Assembly (NCBI GenBank): GCA_015233565.1
Contig: JADFXM010000071.1
Span: forward strand, 1 to 32,374
Source: Candidatus Rifleibacteriota bacterium
Lineage (GTDB): Bacteria; Muiribacteriota; Ozemobacteria; Ozemobacterales; Ozemobacteraceae
DNA: 32,374 nt
Reading direction: 5' to 3'
Below are positions 7,071 to 13,753 of the stretch, one piece after another. The position numbers were made by a program, and so were the translations under genes. Within the stretch, counting starts at the first letter, position 1. Every line of letters starts with the position of its first letter. The notes below the pieces were generated by a model, which had not been told where the DNA came from, searched no databases, and saw only the letters and a program-made list of their open reading frames with translations.

Positions 7071-8189
7071 TTATTCCATATAAAATTCTTTTAGCTTTTT
7101 GGAGCGGCTTGGATGCCTTAGTTTTCTTAAAGCTTTTGCTTCAATCTGTCTGATTCTTTCGCGGGTGACTCCGAATTTTTGTCCGACTTCTTCGAGTGTT
7201 CTTTGCCATCCGTCTTCAAGGCCGAACCGATATTTGATTACTTTGGATTCTCTTTCAGTCAATGTTGAAAGGACACGATTAATCTGTTCTTTGAGGATAA
7301 GATTAAACGCTGTTTCGGCAGGTGGAAGTGCGCTTTTGTCTTCAACGAAATCGCCAAGATGTGAATCTTCTTCGCCATTGATTGGAGTTTCAAGGGAAAT
7401 TGGATCCATGGCAGTTTTCATTATATTTTTTACTTTTTCGAGAGGGAGTCCTACTTCGACAGAAAGCTCTTCGAGTGAAGGATCCCGGCCAAGTTTTTGT
7501 ACTAATTTTCTACTGGCCTTTCGAAGCTTATTTATTGTTTCAACCATATGTACCGGAATTCGTATGGTTCTTGCCTGATCAGCAATAGCTCGTGTTATTG
7601 CCTGTCTGATCCACCAAATGGCATATGTGGAAAATTTGTACCCTTTGCGATATTTAAATTTTTCTACCGCTCGGATGAGTCCCTGGTTGCCTTCCTGGAT
7701 CAGGTCCAGAAAGAGCAATCCGCGTTTTGTATATTTCTTGGCAACCGATACTACAAGTCGCAAGTTAGCTTCAATCAATTTTCTCTGAGCTTCCTGGTCG
7801 CCATGCTCGATGCGTTTGGCAAGCATGACTTCTTCTTGCATTGTTAAAAGCTTTATTTTTCCGATTTCTCTGAGATAAACTCTGACTGAATCGTCGATGT
7901 CATCAAAATCCTGAACTTCTGAAGCAGCTTCATCTTTTTTCTCTTCAGGCATCTTGAGCTTCTCTTTGAGTCTGATTTCTTCATCGTCAACCAACTCAAC
8001 GTTTGCATCCATTAGCTCATTTATGATTTCTTCAAATTGAGAAGTGTCTATTCCGTCAGGTAAAGCCGTATTTATTTCCTGATAACTCAGGTACCCTTGA
8101 GCTTTTCCCTTTTCAACCAGCTCTTTTCTAATTAATTCAACCGGTTTGGCTGGATTAGAAGTGGATGGGGAATCCGCGGAAACTTTCAT
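7071..8189 (-). CDS. rpoD: RNA polymerase primary sigma factor RpoD (sigma-70)
   Basis: 372 residues, compact because the long non-conserved insert found in E. coli RpoD is absent. Region 1.1 lies at about 15-68 (ELIRKELVEKGKAQGYLSY...). Region 1.2 is at 99-135 (SVRVYLREIGKIKLLT). Region 2 is at 140-210, with the core-binding and -10 recognition helices (ANLRLVVSVAKKYTKRG, LDLIQEGNQGLIRAVEKF, KFSTYAIWWIRQAITRAI). Region 3 follows at 215-290. Region 4 at 305-372 has the -35 helix-turn-helix VTRERIRQIEAKALRKLRHP. Q169 replaces the residue that is usually Ile in the EGNxGL segment. An AGAGGA ribosome binding site lies before the ATG. It follows dnaG by 18 bases on the same strand, the classic macromolecular-synthesis operon order without rpsU. 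A terminator closes it. Confidence 0.97.
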   Translation of the reverse strand: MKVSADSPSTSNPAKPVELIRKELVEKGKAQGYLSYQEINTALPDGIDTSQFEEIINELMDANVELVDDEEIRLKEKLKMPEEKKDEAASEVQDFDDIDDSVRVYLREIGKIKLLTMQEEVMLAKRIEHGDQEAQRKLIEANLRLVVSVAKKYTKRGLLFLDLIQEGNQGLIRAVEKFKYRKGYKFSTYAIWWIRQAITRAIADQARTIRIPVHMVETINKLRKASRKLVQKLGRDPSLEELSVEVGLPLEKVKNIMKTAMDPISLETPINGEEDSHLGDFVEDKSALPPAETAFNLILKEQINRVLSTLTERESKVIKYRFGLEDGWQRTLEEVGQKFGVTRERIRQIEAKALRKLRHPSRSKKLKEFYME

Positions 8190-8207
8190 TTTTTTTTCCT
8201 CTTGAGT

Positions 8208-10043
8208 TTAGGTTCGGGAAGGACTGTTTATTTTGGGTTTCGAAAACTTCTTGGAACCCAAGTTGGATGATAGTGCCAGTAAACGGTTTACTTCCTTCAT
8301 GTCCCCTTTTTGCTCCGCAAGTTGTATTTTTTTCGGAAGGTCGTTCATTTCACGGTTCAGGCGGTCTTTAACCACATTTTGCACGCATTCTTCGAGAGGC
8401 GGCAGAGGATTTTCCTCGATGGCGACCATCATTTCGCTGAGGCGCGAAACCAGACCTTCGTCCAACAAACTTGAAAAAAGCATGGAGGGGTGAAAACTGG
8501 AGTGATTTTCCTTATACTTTATTGAAATAAATTCAAAAAGACTCTTTAATTGGGGATCCGAAAAATCATCGGACTTAATTTGTTCCTGAATTTGTACGAG
8601 CAACTCAGGTTTCTCGATCATGTTTCTTATTACATATTCCTGATCTTTTCTTACATTGGGTTTTGCTTTGGTTGCTGGTTTCGGAGAAGAAGAAATTTCA
8701 TTTCGGGAGATTTTTCCTCGAAAAACATTGTTTAATGTAGAGGAATCAAGATCAAGAAGGTTGGACAACTTTTTTATCATTTCGTCCCGGGCAACTTCGC
8801 TGTCAATTGAGGCGTAAATTGGCTTAAATTCTGCAATTAGTTTTTCCTTGGCGTTTACGTTGAGGGGCTTCGGCTGATTTTTTGTGTGCCGTTCAAATAC
8901 AAAGGTATAAATGTCCTTGGCCAGATTAAGCCGCTTAATAAATTCTTCACGACCTTCACGTCTTACGAATGAATCGGGGTCATCTTTCGGGTCCTCGAAA
9001 GCAACTACTCTGGCATTTATCGGGATATCACGTTTGAGTGAAATAGCTCTTAAAGTAGCTCGCTGCCCGGCCTCGTCGGCATCGTAACACAAGAAAACTT
9101 CGTCGCAATTCCTTGCAAGAAGTGCAATTTGTTCAGCGTTAATTGCGGTTCCCAGAGTGGCTACTACATTTTTTATTCCTGCCTGGACTAAACTGATTGC
9201 ATCCAGATAACCTTCAACAATTATTACTGAATTTGTTTTCCTGATTTCCTTAAGTGCGTTGCCAAAATTAAAAAGTATGTTTCGCTTGTTAAATATCTCT
9301 GTTTCAGGACTATTCAGATATTTGGGTTCTTCGGCGGAGATTGTGCGACCACCAAAACCGACTGTTCTTCCTTGCATGTCAGTGATTGGGATCATAAGAC
9401 GATTTCGGAATGTATCGTAAAAACCCGCTTTGGAGTTTCCGGGTTTTATTAATCCAGTTTTTTCGAGTAACGAAATTCTTTCGGAATTCTTTCCAAATTT
9501 TTGGAGAAGTGCATCCCAGCGGTCGAGGGAATATCCAAACCTGAACTCTCGCGAAATTTCAGGGGATAGTCCACGCTTTGAAAGATATTCACGGCCTTTT
9601 TTTCCGATGGTATTATCGTATAATAGTGATGAAAAAAAGGATGCTGCTTCGTCAAGAGTTTTGTACAATTTGTTTTTATGTTCTGAGACCGGGTCCCGTT
9701 CTTCGGGTATCGAAACTCCGGTTTTTCTGGCGAGAAATCTTATGGCCTCTGGATAGGAATATCTCTCCATTTCCATTAAAAATGTGAAGGCATTTCCTCC
9801 CTTTCCGCAACCGAAACAATGATAAATTTGTTTTTCTGGGACAATATAAAAACTTGGGGTTTTTTCCTGGTGGAAAGGGCATAGTGCTTTGTAGGTTTTC
9901 CCGGATTTGTTAAGTTTGAGATATTCACTGATGAATTGTACAATATCTACTCTTCTCCTGATATCTTCGATCAAATCATCAGGAATAAAGCCCTTTTTCG
10001 GGCTCTGATGAATATTTTGTGATTGTGGAATAATTTTTTTCAA
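8208..10043 (-). CDS. dnaG: DNA primase DnaG
   Basis: About 611 residues; makes RNA primers for replication with DnaB helicase. The N-terminal CHC2 zinc ribbon has ligands C55, H58, C76 and C79 (CPFHQEKTPSF, HCFGCGKGG). The RNA polymerase core contains the TOPRIM motif with E277 (IIVEGYLDAI) and D321/D323 (LCYDADEAGQ). The poorly conserved helical C-terminal region would bind the helicase. The proposed start is TTG at 10041-10043, because no ATG or GTG gives a complete zinc domain and the frame is open further upstream. The ribosome binding site is weak (CCGGGA, very close), so the start is uncertain. The candidate promoter at 10070-10098 would place transcription start about 20 bases before this TTG. 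It forms an operon with rpoD. Confidence 0.96.
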   Translation of the reverse strand: MKKIIPQSQNIHQSPKKGFIPDDLIEDIRRRVDIVQFISEYLKLNKSGKTYKALCPFHQEKTPSFYIVPEKQIYHCFGCGKGGNAFTFLMEMERYSYPEAIRFLARKTGVSIPEERDPVSEHKNKLYKTLDEAASFFSSLLYDNTIGKKGREYLSKRGLSPEISREFRFGYSLDRWDALLQKFGKNSERISLLEKTGLIKPGNSKAGFYDTFRNRLMIPITDMQGRTVGFGGRTISAEEPKYLNSPETEIFNKRNILFNFGNALKEIRKTNSVIIVEGYLDAISLVQAGIKNVVATLGTAINAEQIALLARNCDEVFLCYDADEAGQRATLRAISLKRDIPINARVVAFEDPKDDPDSFVRREGREEFIKRLNLAKDIYTFVFERHTKNQPKPLNVNAKEKLIAEFKPIYASIDSEVARDEMIKKLSNLLDLDSSTLNNVFRGKISRNEISSSPKPATKAKPNVRKDQEYVIRNMIEKPELLVQIQEQIKSDDFSDPQLKSLFEFISIKYKENHSSFHPSMLFSSLLDEGLVSRLSEMMVAIEENPLPPLEECVQNVVKDRLNREMNDLPKKIQLAEQKGDMKEVNRLLALSSNLGSKKFSKPKINSPSRT

Positions 10044-10069
10044 TCCCGGAAACCAGATGCGAATTTTCG

Positions 10070-10098
10070 AGATTAACAGAAAAGAAAGAAGATGTCAA
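10070..10098 (-). promoter_or_regulatory. Candidate promoter of the dnaG-rpoD operon
   Basis: On the minus strand a perfect TTGACA (10093-10098) is followed after 17 bases by TAATCT (10070-10075), a weak -10 matching three of six positions. The spacing to the TTG start of dnaG is short but workable. Confidence 0.5.
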
Positions 10099-10197
10099 GT
10101 AGGTTGAAAATATTTCAGGGTTAAGAAATGTTAACTTCTGAGTACATAAAACACATTTGAAGGGGTACAAATTTACATTGTAAGATTTTGCATAAAA

Positions 10198-10319
10198 TGT
10201 GTTACAAAAAACGTCCAAAAGGCTCGTTAATGTTAAGGGGTCATAGTTTGAAAAAATTGTGTTACTGATTCTAAAAATCTTTTAGTCGAAGCCTTGTCAA
10301 CTCTTACTTTATGTGTTAC
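10198..10319 (+). promoter_or_regulatory. Three direct copies of TGTGTTAC upstream of the metalloprotease gene
   Basis: TGTGTTAC occurs at 10198-10205, 10258-10265 and 10312-10319, always after A/T-rich DNA, with start-to-start spacings of 60 and 54 bases. The last copy overlaps the proposed -10 element. They may be operator half-sites. This is a pattern only. The rest of the 336-base divergent region between dnaG and the protease gene shows no coding sequence. Confidence 0.3.
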
Positions 10320-10322
10320 AGT
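10294..10322 (+). promoter_or_regulatory. Candidate promoter of the metalloprotease gene
   Basis: TTGTCA (10294-10299), 17 bases, TACAGT (10317-10322), ending 57 bases before the ATG at 10380. An AAGGAG ribosome binding site lies about ten bases before that ATG. Confidence 0.55.
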
Positions 10323-10379
10323 TTTAGCATACCCTCAACCATAAGTTAAAAAGTTCAAAAGTAAGGAGTATTTAAAAGC

Positions 10380-12044
10380 ATGAGGAAACTTTTATTGTCA
10401 GTAGCACTTTGTGTTTCGCTAGGTTTTTCCGGCACATCTTTCGGGTTTGTTGAATCCCCAACCCAGACCCCCCAAAAACAGGAAGTATTTAGATCAGTGG
10501 TTCCTTCATCAAAGATTATGTCTTCCTTGATCAAAAAAGGCGATATCCTTAAAGGTCTTGAGATGGTTTCTTTGACAAGCGACGGTTCCAGACTTTCTTC
10601 CCTCCGTGGAAATCTAACTGATCCTATTTCCGGTGATTTGATTAATGGGGCTAAATCCTATATTCTTTCCAATTCAGAACTCTTCAATCTTCCTTCGACA
10701 AGAGCTCCTGAAGTCATCAAACAAGTTAACCTTGTTGAAGAAAATGGATGCACTCACGTTACCTTTGGAATGAATTTGAATGGGGTTCGTGTAAGAGATG
10801 GCCTTATTCAGGTCAATATCGGACAAAATAAAGTCATCCAATTGGTTAATGGTTCCTTCCCCACAGTAGAAGAGATCACCAACCAAACTTCCATTGCTGC
10901 AGATGAAGCAATCGCCTTGGCACAGAAAGCTGTTGGAGCCACCTCATTACGTGGAAAAGCTAAAGCTGAGTTGGTCGTTCTTCCTCAAGACAATGGAAAA
11001 GCAATCATGGCTTATGAAGTCCAAATCCCCTCAGAAAACCCTCTCGGCGATTTTGAAGTTCTCATTAACGCTTCAAATGGTCAAGAAGTTTCTCGTTTGA
11101 ATCAGATGGTCTTCGCTGATTCCGTAGCAGGAGAAGTCACCGGAGTTGGTTCAGTATACCTTATCAACCCTTTGGTTTCCCAAATTACAAATGAAAACCT
11201 TCCCCATCTTACTTCCACTTCACTGAAAGGTGCCTACGCCAATGTCCTTAACGGAAAAGGCGATGTTGCAGTTTCTGAGAATCATCAGTTCATCTTCACC
11301 GCTGATGACACTCACTTCGACGAAGCTAATGAGTATTTCTACATCACCGGTATTCACGACTTCCATGGAACACTAGGTTTTCATAAGTTAGATAGACCAA
11401 TGAAAGCTACTGTCCACTATGGAGACAAATTTGACAATGCTTATTACAGTCCTCAAACCGATGAAATGTGTTTCGGCGATGGAAATAAATTGAATGATCT
11501 CGGAAAAGAAGGAACAGTGTGCTATCACGAATATAGTCATGCTTGCCTCCAACAAATTGTTTCTCTCACCTATAAAGGCGAATCCGGTGCCATGAACGAA
11601 GGACAAGCTGATTACTTCGCATGTTCTTTGGCCAATGACCCCAAACTCGGTGCCTGGACCGTTGCGAAAATGGGCAAACCCTGGATCAGAAACCTTTCCG
11701 ACAAACTCCACTACCCCGAAGATATCGGTCACGAAGTTCACCAAGACGGCCGCATCTGGGGTTGTGTCCTATGGGATCTCAGAACCGCCCTCGGAACTAA
11801 CGCCTGCGATATGATCGTTCAAAAGAGTTTCTACTCCCTCAAATCCGGAAGCCCAAGCTTCATCGATGGAATGAACTCAATCATTACTGCCGATCAACAA
11901 CTTAATAACGGCGCCAACAAAGACACCATTATTAAAGTTTTCGCCGCTCGCGGAATCAGTTCCCAAGCCGCTTCAGGAACCTCTTTTACTGCTGAAGATC
12001 TGAAGACCATGAAAACCTTCAGAACTGTTCACGGTGAAAATTAA
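10380..12044 (+). CDS. Secreted zinc metalloprotease, thermolysin/fungalysin type (clan MA)
   Basis: 554 residues made as an exported pre-pro-enzyme. The signal peptide is MRKLLLSVALCVSLGFSGTSFG. The propeptide (about 60-240) has an FTP-like part (LFNLPSTRAPEVIKQVNLVEE..., MNLNGVRVRDGLIQVNI) and a PepSY-like part (DEAIALAQKAVGA, KAIMAYEVQIPS). The catalytic domain has the zinc motif H383-E-Y-S-H387 and the third ligand E407 in GAMNEGQADYF, exactly 20 residues after H387 as in M4 and M36 peptidases. HQDGRIWGCVLWDLR further on resembles the fungalysin (M36) HxxGxIWA...LW segment, which supplies a transition-state residue. It probably degrades protein outside the cytoplasm. Assignment between M4 and M36 is open; I lean to an M36-like enzyme. 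A strong terminator follows, so it is a single-gene unit. Confidence 0.85.
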   Translation: MRKLLLSVALCVSLGFSGTSFGFVESPTQTPQKQEVFRSVVPSSKIMSSLIKKGDILKGLEMVSLTSDGSRLSSLRGNLTDPISGDLINGAKSYILSNSELFNLPSTRAPEVIKQVNLVEENGCTHVTFGMNLNGVRVRDGLIQVNIGQNKVIQLVNGSFPTVEEITNQTSIAADEAIALAQKAVGATSLRGKAKAELVVLPQDNGKAIMAYEVQIPSENPLGDFEVLINASNGQEVSRLNQMVFADSVAGEVTGVGSVYLINPLVSQITNENLPHLTSTSLKGAYANVLNGKGDVAVSENHQFIFTADDTHFDEANEYFYITGIHDFHGTLGFHKLDRPMKATVHYGDKFDNAYYSPQTDEMCFGDGNKLNDLGKEGTVCYHEYSHACLQQIVSLTYKGESGAMNEGQADYFACSLANDPKLGAWTVAKMGKPWIRNLSDKLHYPEDIGHEVHQDGRIWGCVLWDLRTALGTNACDMIVQKSFYSLKSGSPSFIDGMNSIITADQQLNNGANKDTIIKVFAARGISSQAASGTSFTAEDLKTMKTFRTVHGEN

Positions 12045-12073
12045 TCCTTAACTGACTATCAGTTAAATTAAAT

Positions 12074-12114
12074 AAAATCACCAAAAGCTTCAAGCTTTTG
12101 GTGATTTTCCTTTT
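12074..12114 (+). terminator. Strong terminator after the metalloprotease gene
   Basis: A perfect 15-17-bp stem (AAAATCACCAAAAGC / GCTTTTGGTGATTTT) with a TTCAA loop ends in a T-rich tail (TTTTCCTTTT). It is 30 bases after the stop codon. Confidence 0.85.
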
Positions 12115-12251
12115 AGGTTGGTCCAACCTGCCGAATTGTGTTTTCCTTTTTATAATCTTTTTTCGTTGTCCCTTTAAGAGGCTCAATTCTCAGAAACGGT
12201 CTCCGAAAGACAATTTCCGGTAATGGTTCCAACTCAACCTGCAATGAATTC

Positions 12252-12280
12252 TTGATTTTATTCTAATATTTCGTTAGAAT
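12252..12280 (+). promoter_or_regulatory. Promoter of clpX
   Basis: TTGATT (12252-12257), a 17-base spacer and TAGAAT (12275-12280, five of six consensus), 30 bases before the clpX ATG. The ~140 bases between the upstream terminator and this promoter show nothing else. Confidence 0.65.
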
Positions 12281-12310
12281 GGCCTATCTTCTGTTAATGG
12301 TGGGTTTCAA

Positions 12311-13621
12311 ATGAACCAAAACTTATGTTTTTTTTGTTCCAAGGATCTAAAAAAAGGTGGCGACTTTGTACAAAATCGAGAGGGGATGTTGCTTTGCAAA
12401 ACTTGTGTAGAGACTGCTACCGATATATTTAACCGGAAAACCGCCTGGGATAAAGACCCAGTAAAAAAAGGAACCGGTGCAAAAAAACCCAATTTCAAAA
12501 GAATCATCGAAAAATTTTCTCCCAAAGATATTTATGATGCTCTTTCGGAATATATTATAGGCCAGGATACAGCCAAAAAAGTTGTTTCATTGGCTGTATA
12601 TAATCATTACAAGGTTCTTTCGTTGATTGATCAAACTGATGTTGAATTTGAAAAATCAAATATATTGCTCCTGGGCCCGACTGGTAGCGGGAAAACTCTG
12701 ATTGCAAGAACTCTTTCCAAAATTCTGCAAATTCCATTCGCAATCGGCGATTGTACCAGCTACACCGAAGCCGGCTATGTCGGTGACGACGTCGAGAATG
12801 TTTTACTTTCCTTATTAATAGATGCGAATTATGAAGTTGAAGAAGCTGAACGTGGAATCATCTATCTTGACGAAATTGATAAGAAAGCCAAATCAGGCGG
12901 AAATGTTTCGATTTCGCGAGATGTATCCGGGGAAGGAGTGCAACAAGCGTTTCTTAAACTGATCGAAGGAACGGTTGCAAATGTTCCCCTTACCGCAGGA
13001 CGGAAAAACCCCATGTCTCAGCAAGTTGCGAAGGTCGATACGAAGCATATATTGTTCATTTGCGGAGGAGCGTTTAATGGGCTGGAGAAGATCATTGCAA
13101 AACGCCTTCACACATCTGCAGGAATGGGATTCACAGCTGATCCAATGCCAAAAACCATTGCAGATTTTAGACTTTTCCACAAAGTTGAACCTCCCGATTT
13201 GATAGAATATGGTTTTATTCCTGAATTTGTTGGAAGATTGCCGGTCAAGGTTGCCCTCAACGGATTGGAAAGAAATGATTTCATCAAAATTCTCAAGGAG
13301 CCCAAAAATTCTCTCATTCGACAATTTTCAAAACTATTTGAAATGGATGGCTGCGAACTTGTTTTTACGGATGATGGACTTGAAAAACTTGTTGATGTTG
13401 CACTTTCTGAAAAAATTGGTGCTCGTGGATTAAGAGACGTTTTCGAACGAGTACTGAGAGAAGAAATGTTTTCTCTTCGAGAAACAAAAATTTCCGGTGT
13501 CAAAGTCGATGCACAATTTGTTGATAAAGCTCTAGAATTTCTTGACACCAATTCCTCTAAAGAAGGACGAGTATCCCCTAAATCCTCTAATCCGACAATT
13601 GAAGCTGCTGTTGCCGGTTAA
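12311..13621 (+). CDS. clpX: ATP-dependent protease ATP-binding subunit ClpX
   Basis: 436 residues, a AAA+ unfoldase that feeds substrates to ClpP. The N-terminal zinc-binding domain has C6, C9, C29 and C32 (CFFC, CKTC). The AAA+ core shows Walker A GPTGSGKT (122-129, K128), Walker B IIYLDEID (D187, E188), the pore-2/ISRDVSGEGVQQAFLKLIEG segment, and the sensor-2/C-terminal domain (KIGARGLRDVFERVL). SYTEAGYVGDDVENVL near residue 155 is the pore-1 region, with the expected GYVG. The start has no strong ribosome binding site, but the zinc-finger cysteines require this ATG. Unlike many genomes, clpP and tig are not adjacent. The C-terminal tail (residues ~415-436) is Ser/Thr-rich and not conserved. 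Confidence 0.97.
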   Translation: MNQNLCFFCSKDLKKGGDFVQNREGMLLCKTCVETATDIFNRKTAWDKDPVKKGTGAKKPNFKRIIEKFSPKDIYDALSEYIIGQDTAKKVVSLAVYNHYKVLSLIDQTDVEFEKSNILLLGPTGSGKTLIARTLSKILQIPFAIGDCTSYTEAGYVGDDVENVLLSLLIDANYEVEEAERGIIYLDEIDKKAKSGGNVSISRDVSGEGVQQAFLKLIEGTVANVPLTAGRKNPMSQQVAKVDTKHILFICGGAFNGLEKIIAKRLHTSAGMGFTADPMPKTIADFRLFHKVEPPDLIEYGFIPEFVGRLPVKVALNGLERNDFIKILKEPKNSLIRQFSKLFEMDGCELVFTDDGLEKLVDVALSEKIGARGLRDVFERVLREEMFSLRETKISGVKVDAQFVDKALEFLDTNSSKEGRVSPKSSNPTIEAAVAG

Positions 13622-13753
13622 TTAATTGTCGAACGATTTTTTATTGTACGAATAGTTCAGTTAGCACTCTAAAATCAGATAAGATACATTTTGTGAAATG
13701 TTTTGAAATTAAGAATTGGCTGAATTTCAAAGGGCCGCGAAATATTCCGTAAT

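Noticed and set aside
10044..10218. A 79-codon minus-strand frame reading through the dnaG promoter region
   Set aside because: It overlaps the dnaG start in another frame, has no ribosome binding site or domain, and its sequence is low-complexity AT-rich.
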